This document shows, piece by piece, positions 1-7,029 of a stretch of 22,976 nucleotides of DNA. The translations under genes and the position numbers were made by a program. The notes below the pieces were generated by a model that made no database searches, had not been told where the DNA came from, and saw only the letters and a program-made list of their open reading frames with translations. Source of the stretch: CAYLNM01 sp964385045 (GTDB lineage: Bacteria; Planctomycetota; Phycisphaerae; Phycisphaerales; SM1A02); NCBI GenBank assembly GCA_964385045.1, contig CAYLNM010000064.1:1-22976 (forward strand), in the 5' to 3' direction. Positions within the stretch are counted from its first letter, which is position 1, and each line of letters begins with the position of its first letter.

Positions 1-840
1 CGCACCCCCCGCACCCGCCGGCGGGACCGCCCCCGCCGCGAGCGCCGCGGCGTCGTCGCGGCCGCCGGTGATCGCCACCGTCACCCGCCGCGCGAGGTAC
101 ACCCGCGTCACGCACCGCAGGTAGATCGGCTCGGGGCTCGCGACCGCCATCTCGCCGAGCAGGTCGCGGACCTCGGGCCGGCGGGCCCACGCCCGCAGCT
201 CGCCGAGCAGTGCGTCGCCGGGCAGGCCGTAGGTGTACGCGTCGCTCAGGTCGACGGTCACCGACGCCCGCTCGGCCCGCAGCAGGCCGAGCCCGACCGG
301 CACCGCCTGCAGCGGCAGCCCGATCGTCAGCCCCGCGTCGGACGTGACCTCGACCGCCATCCGCGGGAAGACGACGCGCGGCGCCGCCACCGGATCGCCC
401 TCGGCCTCCGGCCGCGCGGCCGGCCCGTCGCCGAACCGCCGGGACCAGAACCGGTCGCCGTAGAACGCGTCGTAGCCGGGCGACGGCACGTCGAGCCGCG
501 GCCCCATGAGGTCCAGCGGCAGGTAGCCGTCGCGGGCGTAGAGCTCCTGCTGCCGCTGGATCGGCACCGTGACGAGGAAGACGTCGCCGGGCTCGAGGTC
601 CTCGGTCAGCGGGTACACCGGCAACACCTGGGCCGCCCGCAGGGTGGCGAACCAGTCGCGGGTGGAGGACTCGACGAGCCCCTGCCGCTGGTCGGCGGCG
701 CAGCCGGCCCCGGCGAGGAGCACGCCGGTCGCGGCGGCGGCGGCGGCGAGGAGCGGGGCGATCGTCCGATCGAACGGATCCCCGGGACGGCGACGGCCGC
801 GAGCGGGGCGGCGCGACGGTCGGACGATGATCGGCTGCAT
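1..840 (-). CDS. Exported or lipoprotein-like protein, partial (C-terminus beyond left edge)
   Basis: Reading leftward from the ATG at 840 the frame stays open for 280 codons to base 1, so the C-terminus is missing. The N-terminus is Arg-rich (about residues 7-25), followed by a hydrophobic Ala-rich stretch and the sequence LLAGAGC with Cys47. That looks like a lipoprotein signal, but the -3 residue is Gly rather than Leu, so the lipobox is non-canonical. The mature part has mixed hydrophobic and acidic content, including PGDVFLVTVPIQRQQELYAR and, later, two short beta-like stretches. I do not recognise the family. It lies 91 bases downstream of the deaminase on the same strand and may be the last gene of that transcript. 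Codon use, with G or C at third positions, supports it as a real gene although it runs off the edge. Confidence 0.7.
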   Translation of the reverse strand, partial: MQPIIVRPSRRPARGRRRPGDPFDRTIAPLLAAAAAATGVLLAGAGCAADQRQGLVESSTRDWFATLRAAQVLPVYPLTEDLEPGDVFLVTVPIQRQQELYARDGYLPLDLMGPRLDVPSPGYDAFYGDRFWSRRFGDGPAARPEAEGDPVAAPRVVFPRMAVEVTSDAGLTIGLPLQAVPVGLGLLRAERASVTVDLSDAYTYGLPGDALLGELRAWARRPEVRDLLGEMAVASPEPIYLRCVTRVYLARRVTVAITGGRDDAAALAAGAVPPAGAGGA

Positions 841-931
841 GCCGGAGCAGACCGCGCCGGCGCCGCGGCGTCAACCGTGCGCGGGCCGAGCGGCGGGGAC
901 GCGGGCGGGGAACGACCGGGCGCGCCGCCGC

Positions 932-1414
932 CTACTCCCCGATGTCCTCGTCCCAGAGGTCGGGGTGCTCGCGCTGGAGCCGCTCCATGAGCGCGACGCA
1001 GCGTGGGTCGTCGAGCACGTGCACCTCGATGCCGGCGGCCCGCAGCCAGTCCTCGGCCCCGAGATAGCTGTCGTGCTCGCCGATCACCACCACCGGGATG
1101 CGGAAGAGCACGGCGGTGCCCGAGCACATCGCGCACGGGCTCAGGGTCGAGACGAGCGTGAGCGATCGCCAGTCGCGTCGCCGGCCGGCCCGTCGCACGC
1201 ACGTCACCTCGGCGTGGGCGGTCGGGTCCCCGTCCTGCACGCGGCGGTTGTGGCCGCGGGCGACGATCGCCCCCGAGGGATCGAGCAGCGCCGCGCCGAT
1301 CGGGATGCCGCCCTCGGCCCACGACGCCTCGGCCTCCGCCACCGCCGCGTCGAGCCCGGCGGCCCACGTCCGCCGCGGGGCCACCGCGGCTCGTCCGGCG
1401 TCCTCGTCGCTCAT
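932..1414 (-). CDS. Cytosine deaminase, Fcy1/CDA superfamily
   Basis: A 160-residue member of the zinc-dependent cytidine/deoxycytidylate deaminase fold, predicted to hydrolyse cytosine to uracil in the cytosol for pyrimidine salvage. The zinc and proton-shuttle residues are visible: His67-Ala-Glu69 and Pro93-Cys94-Ala-Met-Cys97. From memory these match yeast Fcy1 H62, E64, C91 and C94 in spacing. The final residues DLWDEDIGE closely resemble the yeast C-terminus, which caps the active site, and the length is nearly the same (about 158 in yeast). This argues for cytosine deaminase rather than tRNA adenosine deaminase (TadA) or guanine deaminase, although those share the fold. The ATG at 1414 overlaps the epimerase stop as ATGA, so translation is probably coupled. 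An in-frame upstream start at 1480 would overlap the epimerase more and is less likely. The stop is TAG. Confidence 0.88.
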   Translation of the reverse strand: MSDEDAGRAAVAPRRTWAAGLDAAVAEAEASWAEGGIPIGAALLDPSGAIVARGHNRRVQDGDPTAHAEVTCVRRAGRRRDWRSLTLVSTLSPCAMCSGTAVLFRIPVVVIGEHDSYLGAEDWLRAAGIEVHVLDDPRCVALMERLQREHPDLWDEDIGE

Positions 1415-2460
1415 GCCGTCGTCTCCGCACTGGACGCCTCGCCGTCCCCTCCGTGCGCCTCGACCCACGCGCGGCACCACGCGACCGTCTCGGCGAGTCC
1501 GTCCTCGAATCGCGCCACCGGCTCGTAGCCGAGGATGCGGCGCGCCCGGTCGAGCGACGCCCCGCTGTGCCGCACCTCGCCCGGTCGCGGCGGGACCCGC
1601 TCGACGTGTGCCTCGCGCCCCACGAGCGCGCCGAGCCGCGCGACGAGATCGGTCACCGTCCGCCGCTCGCCCGCGGCGACGTTGAGGACGGTGCCGCCGA
1701 GCGGCTCGGGACGTGCGCCCGCGAGCAGGTTCGCGTGCACGGCGTTGGCGACGAAGGTGAAGTCGCGGGTCTGCCGCCCGTCCCCGAAGAGCCGCACCGG
1801 CTCGCCGCGCAGCATCGCCACCGCGAACCGCGGGATCACCGCCGCGTACGGCGAGTCCGGCCGCTGCCGTGGCCCGAAGATGTTGAAGTAGCGCAGCGTC
1901 ACCCCGTCGAGCCCGCCCTCGGCCGCGATCGCCTGCACCGCGAACTCGCCCGCCGCCTTGGCCGCGGCGTACGGCGACCGCACGTCGGGGGCCATCGTCT
2001 CCATGCGGGGGAAGCCGGGCTGATCGCCGTAGAAGCTGCTGCTGCCGGCGTTCACGACCCGCCGCACGCCGGCGGCGCGGGCCGCGAGCAGCAGCCGCAT
2101 CGTGCCCGTCGCGTTGACGTCGAGGTAGCGGACGGGCTCGGCGACGCTCCGCGGAACGGATGCGATCGCGGCCTGGTGGAAGACCACCTCCGCGCCGTCG
2201 CAGGCCTCGGCGAGCACCGCGGGGTCGGTCACGTCGCCGACGCGGACCGCGAGCGCTCCGTGCCCGGCGGCGACCGCCGCCTCCGCCGCCGCGAGGTTCT
2301 CGCGGCGACCGTTGGACAGGTCGTCGAGCACGACGACGGACGCGCCGCGGGCGAGCAGCGCGTCGACGAGGTGTGAGCCGATGAAGCCCGCGCCGCCCGT
2401 CACCAGCACACGGCGGCCGGACCAGTGGGCGCGATCGGCGTCGGCCGGCGGGTCCGTCAC
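1411..2460 (-). CDS. NAD-dependent sugar-nucleotide epimerase (extended SDR, UDP-GlcNAc/Glc 4-epimerase-like)
   Basis: A 349-residue extended short-chain dehydrogenase/reductase. The Rossmann motif TGGAGFIG (Gly22, Gly25, Gly28) is near the N-terminus, with Asp46-Asp47 ending beta-2 as expected for NAD binding. The catalytic region shows SSS at 140-142 and the YAAAK pair Tyr164/Lys168. It is followed by RYFNIFGPRQ and then DSPYAAVIPRF, typical of UDP-hexose 4-epimerases of the WbpP/GalE-like group that supply surface polysaccharide sugars. The exact substrate cannot be read from sequence. The GTG at 2460 overlaps the TGA of the upstream gene (GTGA) and places the Rossmann motif about 18 residues in; an open frame continues far upstream but is not a plausible protein. 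The stop overlaps the deaminase start. Confidence 0.92.
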   Translation of the reverse strand: MTDPPADADRAHWSGRRVLVTGGAGFIGSHLVDALLARGASVVVLDDLSNGRRENLAAAEAAVAAGHGALAVRVGDVTDPAVLAEACDGAEVVFHQAAIASVPRSVAEPVRYLDVNATGTMRLLLAARAAGVRRVVNAGSSSFYGDQPGFPRMETMAPDVRSPYAAAKAAGEFAVQAIAAEGGLDGVTLRYFNIFGPRQRPDSPYAAVIPRFAVAMLRGEPVRLFGDGRQTRDFTFVANAVHANLLAGARPEPLGGTVLNVAAGERRTVTDLVARLGALVGREAHVERVPPRPGEVRHSGASLDRARRILGYEPVARFEDGLAETVAWCRAWVEAHGGDGEASSAETTA

Positions 2461-3233
2461 CCGGATGCGCCGCGCAGCACCGGCGGCTCGTCGGGCCCCG
2501 CGGACGCGCCGCCGTCCTCGGCCTCGGCCTCGGCCTCGGCCGGAGCCGGAGCGGGCTCGGCCACCGGCTCGACGACCGGCTCCGGCCGCGCGAGCGCCCC
2601 GGCGTCCTCGGCCGGCCGGTTCGGGTCCGCGTCGGCCCACGTCAGGGCCGGCACGTCGGTCGGCACCCGCCAGGCCCGCACGCGGTCGATCCGCCAGTCG
2701 CTGAAGAACGGCCGGTCGAAGCTCACCGTCGCGAGGTACGGGATGTCGTTGGGGCGGCCGGCCCGCGGCTCCACCACCACGTCCACCTCGGCGTCGTTGG
2801 GTCGCACGCGGAGCTGCTGCACGTGCACCACCGCCAGATCGTCCTCGGTGGCCGGGCGGGCGCCGGGGACGCGGCGGGCGACCTCCCGCCACACCGCGAA
2901 CGGGGTGTTCGGCGGCAGGTTGAAGGGGATCACGGTGACGTCGGCGGGACCGTCGGCCGGGGCCGGGGCCGGGGCGGGGGAACCGGGCGCGGCGACGAGC
3001 TCGGCCACCTCCTGTCGGTGGACCTCGATCGCGTCGGCCATCAGCTCCGGGATCGGGGAGAGCCGCGGCGAGTCGATCGCGACGGAGCCCTCGACCTTGG
3101 GATACGTGGCCGCCGCGGCGCAGCCGGCCGCGGCCATCGCGAGCAGGCCGAGGCCGGTGGCGCCGAGCCCGGCGAGGGCGCGGATGCCACGGGGACGGCG
3201 GGACGGACGGGCGGATCGGGGGGCGAGGGGCAT
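2457..3233 (-). CDS. Hypothetical lipoprotein-like exported protein
   Basis: A 258-residue protein of unknown function. It begins with a basic N-terminus, then a hydrophobic helix (about residues 18-36) and the sequence MAAAGC, a weak lipobox because -3 is Ala. The mature part has an Ala/Pro spacer near residues 82-92 and a central region, TVIPFNLPPNTPFAVWREVA, that looks like a folded mixed alpha/beta domain. Two acidic/hydrophobic beta-rich segments follow, one containing AEVDVVVEPRAG and one containing ATVSFDRPFFSDWRIDRVRA. The tail is low complexity (Pro/Glu/Ala, including AEAEAEAED), probably disordered. It is the first gene of the minus-strand run; its TGA overlaps the epimerase GTG. 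Nothing links it directly to epimerase or deaminase chemistry. Confidence 0.75.
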   Translation of the reverse strand: MPLAPRSARPSRRPRGIRALAGLGATGLGLLAMAAAGCAAAATYPKVEGSVAIDSPRLSPIPELMADAIEVHRQEVAELVAAPGSPAPAPAPADGPADVTVIPFNLPPNTPFAVWREVARRVPGARPATEDDLAVVHVQQLRVRPNDAEVDVVVEPRAGRPNDIPYLATVSFDRPFFSDWRIDRVRAWRVPTDVPALTWADADPNRPAEDAGALARPEPVVEPVAEPAPAPAEAEAEAEDGGASAGPDEPPVLRGASG

Positions 3234-3486
3234 CGAGGCCTCCGGTCGGGAGCGGCCGAGGACCCGCGAGCGGGCGGCTCCGCCCCGCGGCCGCGGCGGA
3301 GCGGATCGAAGGAGGGTACCAGCCGCCTCCCGCCGTCTCCCCCTTCGACGGCGATCGGCACGGGCGATCCACGCGGAGCCGGACGCGGGGAGCGTCCACC
3401 CGGCTCGAAGCCCGGCCGCGGGCTCCCGCCGGCCCGCCGGCCCGCCGCGGCCCGCCTGCCGCCGGCCGGGCTCCTACCGTTGCCGC
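3234..3486. promoter_or_regulatory. Divergent intergenic region, ubiX and lipoprotein-epimerase operon
   Basis: This 253-base gap separates two divergently transcribed units and must hold both promoters. On the plus side a -10-like TACCGT (3475-3480) sits six bases before the ubiX ATG. I see no convincing promoter on the minus side and no long inverted repeat. Open frames through the gap lack recognisable protein. Confidence 0.5.
3475..3480 (+). promoter_or_regulatory. -10-like hexamer of ubiX, leaderless arrangement
   Basis: TACCGT fits TAnnnT and is followed by six bases and then the ubiX ATG, so transcription would begin at or next to the start codon. There is no Shine-Dalgarno-like sequence. 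No clear -35 is visible. The same hexamer at the same distance precedes ispF. Confidence 0.4.
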
Positions 3487-4170
3487 ATGACGCAGCCCGC
3501 TCGGATCGTGGTCGGCATCACCGGGGCCAGCGGGGCGGCCTATGCCCGGCGGACGATCGAGCTCGCCGCCGCCGCCGGAGTCGAGGTCCACGTGTCGATC
3601 ACCACGCTCGGCCGGCGCCTGCTCGCCGACGAGCTCGACGTGAAGCGACCCGACGCCGACGCGCTGAGCGGCGGCCGCGGCGACCGCCTCGTCATCCACA
3701 ACGACAACGATCTCGGGGCGTCGATCGCCAGCGGCTCGTTCCTGCACCGCGGCATGATCGTCGTGCCCTGCTCGAGCAACACCATCGCGGCCATCGCCGC
3801 CGGCATCACCGACTCGCTCGTGCACCGGGCGGCGTCGGTGACCCTGAAGCAGCACCGGCCGCTGATCCTGGCCCACCGCGAGGCTCCGCTGAGCCTCATC
3901 GACCTGCGGAACATGACCCGCCTCGCCGAGGCCGGGGCGATCGTCTCGCCGTGCAATCCGGGGTTCTACCTGCGGCCGCGCACCGTGGACGACCTCGTCG
4001 ACTTCGTGGCCGGACGGCTGCTCGACCTGGTGCACGTGCCCCACGACCTGGACATCCGCTGGGATCCGCGGCCCGCGAGCGGGGCCGACCACCGGGCCGG
4101 GCTCGACGGACGCACTCCTTCCGGGGGGGACCCCGCGACGAGCCCCCCGCCGCGCCACCGGGAGGCCTGA
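3487..4170 (+). CDS. ubiX: Flavin prenyltransferase UbiX
   Basis: UbiX joins dimethylallyl phosphate to FMN to make prenyl-FMN, the cofactor of UbiD-family decarboxylases. The N-terminal flavodoxin-like motif GITGASGAAYAR (Gly10-Gly16), the central SGSFLHRGMIVVPCSSNT segment with its conserved Ser and Cys, and REAPLSLIDLRNM in the phosphate/prenyl-binding region are all characteristic. The protein is 227 residues, longer than the usual 190-200, because of a C-terminal tail of about 30 residues rich in Asp, Gly, Pro and Ser that looks disordered. The ATG at 3487 places the first beta-strand directly at the N-terminus. No ubiD or ubiquinone/menaquinone gene is in the window, so its client decarboxylase lies elsewhere. 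Confidence 0.95.
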   Translation: MTQPARIVVGITGASGAAYARRTIELAAAAGVEVHVSITTLGRRLLADELDVKRPDADALSGGRGDRLVIHNDNDLGASIASGSFLHRGMIVVPCSSNTIAAIAAGITDSLVHRAASVTLKQHRPLILAHREAPLSLIDLRNMTRLAEAGAIVSPCNPGFYLRPRTVDDLVDFVAGRLLDLVHVPHDLDIRWDPRPASGADHRAGLDGRTPSGGDPATSPPPRHREA

Positions 4171-4182
4171 GTCGGCCGGCCG

Positions 4183-4212
4183 GCCCCCGTTCGGACCGCG
4201 CCGATCGGGGGC
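4183..4212 (+). terminator. Possible ubiX terminator hairpin
   Basis: Seven-base arms GCCCCCG (4183-4189) and CGGGGGC (4206-4212) with a 16-base loop lie 13 bases after the ubiX stop. There is no T-run, so this is only a candidate; in DNA this GC-rich short inverted repeats also arise by chance. Confidence 0.3.
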
Positions 4213-4550
4213 TCGGGAGCCTTCCCCCCCGGGCCGGTCGCCACACCCCCGCGGCACTCCCGCCGTCTCCCGGCCGCACCCCCGCCGCCGCGCATCCTCC
4301 GCGCCCCGCCCGCCCCGGCGGAACCCGGCGCCGGCGGCACCCGTACCACCGGACCGCTACCCTCTCGATCCCGGGCTCGCGGCGCGGATCGGCTCAGCCG
4401 GCTCCGTCGCCCGGCCGATGCCGGAGCACGCCGCGATCGCGAACGACCGCGGTCCCGCCCCGGCCCGCGGACCCTCCGAGCGATGGTCGCCCGACCCCCG
4501 CCGGGGATCGCCTCCGCTCCCGATCACTTCGCTTCCGGACTCGACGCGCC
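4213..4550. other. Non-coding gap before TPR lipoprotein
   Basis: No protein I can support lies here; open frames are Arg/Pro-rich and antisense-like. A -10-like TACCCT occurs at 4358-4363, which would give a leader of about 180 bases for the TPR lipoprotein. No riboswitch-like conserved structure was recognised and no Shine-Dalgarno precedes the ATG at 4551. Confidence 0.5.
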
Positions 4551-5657
4551 ATGCTCCCGACCCGCACCATCGCCACCCCCGGTCCTCGGATCGACTCGCC
4601 GTCCGCGGCCGGCGACGTGGCCGCGGGTCCCGGCCGGACCCGCCCCGGCGGCCGACTCCTCGCGGCGGCCGCCCTCGGGCTCGCCGTCCTCGGTCCGCTC
4701 GCCGGCTGCAACGGCCTGCCCGAACCCGAGCCCGTGGCCGGTCCCGCCCTCCTCGAGCCGAGCGAGCCCGACGAGGTCGTCGCGGCCCGGATCGAGGGGG
4801 CCCGAACGGCGGAGGCCGACGGCGACTACGAGGTGGCCCTCGCCGCCTTCCAGCGGATCCTCGCCGAGAACCCGACCGTCACCGATGCCTACCTCGGCGT
4901 CGGCCGCATCCGCCTCGAGCAGGAGCGGCCCGAGCTCGCGGAGCCGGCCTTCCGCCGCGCGGCCCGGCTCGAGCCCCGCAGCTTCGACGCGCAGTACGGC
5001 CACGGCACCGCCCTTCGGCTGCTCGGCCGCCTGACCGACGCGGTGCTCGCCCTCCAGCGCGCCCTCACGATCCGGCCCGAGGACTTCGCCGCCAACCGCG
5101 ACATCTCGCTCGTGCTGCTGGACCTCGGCCGCGTGGACGCCGCCCGCACGTTCGCCCGCCGCGCGGTCGATCTCTCGCCCGACGACGGCCAGGCCCGCGT
5201 GAACCTCGGCACGATCGCCGCCCGATCCGGCGATACCGCCGAGGCGATCGAGCAGTACGTCGCCGCCCTCGAGCTGCTCGGCAACGACCCGCGGATCCTC
5301 AACAACCTCGTCCTCGCCCTCGCGGCCGAGCGGCGGTACGAGGAGGCGATCAACACCGCCGAGCAGCTGCTCCGCATCGAGCCCGACCCGGACGTGTGGG
5401 AGCGGCTGGGCTGGTGCAACTTCCGGCTCCGCCGCTTCGACGCGGCCCGCGCGGCCTACGAGTCGGCGCTCGAGCTCGATCCCGAGCACTGGCCGAGCCT
5501 CAACGGCCTCGGCGTCAGCGCCCTCAACGCGTGGCTGCTGTCGGACCGCACCGACGCGGCCGAGCGCATGGTCGCGGCCGACGCGTTCCGCCGCTCGCTG
5601 CGGATCAACCCGGACCAGCAGCCGGTGATCAACCTGCTGATCGAGTACCGGCTCTGA
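4551..5657 (+). CDS. TPR-repeat lipoprotein
   Basis: A 368-residue lipoprotein with a long N-terminal leader, a hydrophobic segment (about 36-50) and a canonical lipobox Leu50-Ala-Gly-Cys53. The mature part is built of tandem tetratricopeptide repeats from about residue 80: units such as GDYEVALAAFQRILAENP, AEPAFRRAARLEP, TDAVLALQRALTIRPED, DAARTFARRAVDLSPDDGQ, AEAIEQYVAALELL, EEAINTAEQLLRIEP and FDAARAAYESALELDPEHW. There are roughly seven to eight repeats, ending in a variant one (DAFRRSLRINPDQQ). TPR lipoproteins act as scaffolds in outer-membrane assembly, secretion or surface-polymer systems; which applies here cannot be read. It stands alone between ubiX and queF. The ATG at 4551 is the only start that gives a sensible signal peptide. 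Confidence 0.88.
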   Translation: MLPTRTIATPGPRIDSPSAAGDVAAGPGRTRPGGRLLAAAALGLAVLGPLAGCNGLPEPEPVAGPALLEPSEPDEVVAARIEGARTAEADGDYEVALAAFQRILAENPTVTDAYLGVGRIRLEQERPELAEPAFRRAARLEPRSFDAQYGHGTALRLLGRLTDAVLALQRALTIRPEDFAANRDISLVLLDLGRVDAARTFARRAVDLSPDDGQARVNLGTIAARSGDTAEAIEQYVAALELLGNDPRILNNLVLALAAERRYEEAINTAEQLLRIEPDPDVWERLGWCNFRLRRFDAARAAYESALELDPEHWPSLNGLGVSALNAWLLSDRTDAAERMVAADAFRRSLRINPDQQPVINLLIEYRL

Positions 5658-5743
5658 GGCGAGGTCCGGGAGCCGCAGCCGCCCGGTGCCACGGCCCCGT
5701 CCGGTCGCCGGCCTCGACGCCGGCCCGCCGAGCCCCCCACCGT

Positions 5744-5811
5744 CACGCCTCGCGCCGACACGCCGCGCCACCGCCACGCCTCGCGCCGACACGCCGCGCC
5801 ACCGCCACGCC
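5744..5811. repeat. 31-bp tandem repeat, two copies plus six bases
   Basis: Bases 5744-5774 are repeated exactly at 5775-5805, and six bases of a third copy follow at 5806-5811. The unit lies in the non-coding gap between the TPR lipoprotein and queF, upstream of the queF -10-like hexamer. The period is not a multiple of three, consistent with non-coding DNA. Confidence 0.9.
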
Positions 5812-5868
5812 GCGAGGGCGCGTTCGGTCCGTCCCCCGCGCGACGACGCCCGGCCGCGGCGCCATGGC

Positions 5869-5874
5869 TACGAT
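5869..5874 (+). promoter_or_regulatory. -10-like hexamer of queF
   Basis: TACGAT lies nine bases before the queF ATG, so the transcript would have almost no leader. No -35 box or Shine-Dalgarno is evident. Confidence 0.35.
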
Positions 5875-5883
5875 CCGGCCGCC

Positions 5884-6258
5884 ATGCCCGATGCCCGCCT
5901 GCTCGAGACGTTCCCCGCCCCCTCCGACACGCCGTTCGTGATCGAGCACGTGAGCGAGGAGTTCACGAGCGTGTGCCCCAAGACGGGCCACCCGGACTTC
6001 GGCGACGTGGTGCTCCGCTACCAGCCCGCCCCCGGCGGCGACTGCGTCGAGCTCAAGAGCCTCAAGCTCTACTACCAGTCGTTCCGCAACGAGGGCATCT
6101 TCTACGAGGCGGTGACCAATCGCATCCGCGACGATCTGGTCGCGCTGATGCAGCCGACCTGGCTGCAGCTGGTCACGGTCTGGAAGGGCCGCGGCGGCAT
6201 CCGCTCCCGCGTGCTCGCCGCCCACGGCGACGTGCCGGCCGAGTGGCGGGCGGGCTGA
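5884..6258 (+). CDS. queF: NADPH-dependent 7-cyano-7-deazaguanine reductase QueF
   Basis: QueF reduces the nitrile preQ0 to the amine preQ1 in queuosine tRNA modification. The 124-residue protein is of the short, single-domain (unimodular) type. Visible signatures: EFTSVCPKTGHPDFGD with nucleophile Cys31 and Asp38, the QueF motif VELKSLKLYYQSFRNEG, and KGRGGIRS near the C-terminus. The usual Phe-His-Glu after the QueF motif reads Phe73-Tyr74-Glu75, so the conserved Glu is kept but the His is Tyr; I believe some natural QueF subgroups have this but could not check. The start at 5884 gives a normal N-terminus; an earlier in-frame ATG would add only Arg/Pro-rich sequence from the tandem repeat. 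The TGA overlaps the rdgB ATG, so the two are coupled. Confidence 0.95.
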   Translation: MPDARLLETFPAPSDTPFVIEHVSEEFTSVCPKTGHPDFGDVVLRYQPAPGGDCVELKSLKLYYQSFRNEGIFYEAVTNRIRDDLVALMQPTWLQLVTVWKGRGGIRSRVLAAHGDVPAEWRAG

Positions 6259-6926
6259 TGGCCGCCGCCGCGTCCCCCTCCGCGCCGCCGCCCGCCGGCC
6301 CGACCATCGTCCTCGCCACCGGCAACGCGAAGAAGCTGGAGGAGGTGCGGGCGATCCTCGGGCCCGAGGGCCTCGCGGTGCGCGGGCTCGACGACTTCCC
6401 CGCCGTGCCCGAGCCGGTCGAGGACGCCGACACCTTCGCGGGCAACGCCGAGCTCAAGGCCGTGGCCTACGCCGCCGCCCTCGGGGTGCCCTGCCTCGCC
6501 GACGACTCGGGGCTGTGCGTCGACGCCCTCGACGGTGCGCCCGGCGTCCGCTCGGCCCGGTACGCCGGCGTGGACGGCGACCGCCCGGTGCGCGACGCCG
6601 CGAACAACGAGAAGCTCCTCGCCGCCCTCGCGGACGTGCCGAGCGAGCGCCGCGCCGCCCGCTTCGTGTGCGCGATGTGCCTCGCCGCCCCGGACGGCAC
6701 CGTGCTCGCGCGGAGCGAGGGCACCTTCGCGGGCGTGATCGCCGAGTCGCCCCGCGGCGAGCACGGCTTCGGCTACGACCCGCTGCTGCACCTGCCCGAG
6801 GACGGCTGCACCTCGGCCGAGCTCGACCCGGCGGAGAAGAACCGCCGCTCGCACCGCGGGGCCGCCTGCCGGGCGATGCTGCCGCGACTGCGCGAGCTCC
6901 ACGCCGACGGCACGCTCGGGGGCTGA
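6258..6926 (+). CDS. rdgB: XTP/dITP pyrophosphatase (RdgB/HAM1)
   Basis: This enzyme hydrolyses dITP, ITP and XTP to monophosphates plus pyrophosphate, keeping deaminated purines out of DNA and RNA. The 222 residues include all family signatures: LATGNAKKLEEV at the N-terminus (nucleotide binding), DTFAGNAELKA, the metal and base pocket ADDSGLCVDALDGAPGVRSA, EGTFAGVIAESPRGEHGFGY and the C-terminal AEKNRRSHRGAA. A short Ala/Pro-rich stretch of about 15 residues precedes the first strand. The ATG at 6258 shares its A with the queF TGA (TGATG), so it is very probably translated by re-initiation after queF. Confidence 0.95.
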   Translation: MAAAASPSAPPPAGPTIVLATGNAKKLEEVRAILGPEGLAVRGLDDFPAVPEPVEDADTFAGNAELKAVAYAAALGVPCLADDSGLCVDALDGAPGVRSARYAGVDGDRPVRDAANNEKLLAALADVPSERRAARFVCAMCLAAPDGTVLARSEGTFAGVIAESPRGEHGFGYDPLLHLPEDGCTSAELDPAEKNRRSHRGAACRAMLPRLRELHADGTLGG

Positions 6927-6934
6927 GCCCGGGA

Positions 6935-6961
6935 CCCCGCGTTCGCCCGTGTCGCGCGGGG
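6935..6961. terminator. Possible bidirectional terminator between rdgB and ispF
   Basis: Arms CCCCGCG (6935-6941) and CGCGGGG (6955-6961) lie eight bases after the rdgB stop in the 103-base convergent gap with ispF. No T-run follows on either strand, so this is a weak candidate. Confidence 0.3.
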
Positions 6962-7029
6962 GCCGGCCGTGCGCGGCCCGGGGCGCCGCACCGCCGCCTA
7001 CCCCGGCCCCCGGCCCCCCGGCCCGCCGC

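Noticed and set aside
569..1528. A 319-codon plus-strand open frame across the deaminase
   Set aside because: It is antisense to a gene with clear zinc-deaminase motifs; the product is His/Arg/Gly-rich without a fold.
2461..4257. The upstream part of a 948-codon minus-strand open frame continuous with the epimerase
   Set aside because: Only the last 349 codons (from GTG 2460) are the epimerase. The rest is antisense to ubiX or out of frame with the 258-residue gene, and has no protein-like features.
5744..5811. Possible CRISPR-like repeat
   Set aside because: The two 31-bp copies are directly adjacent with no spacers and no cas genes nearby.
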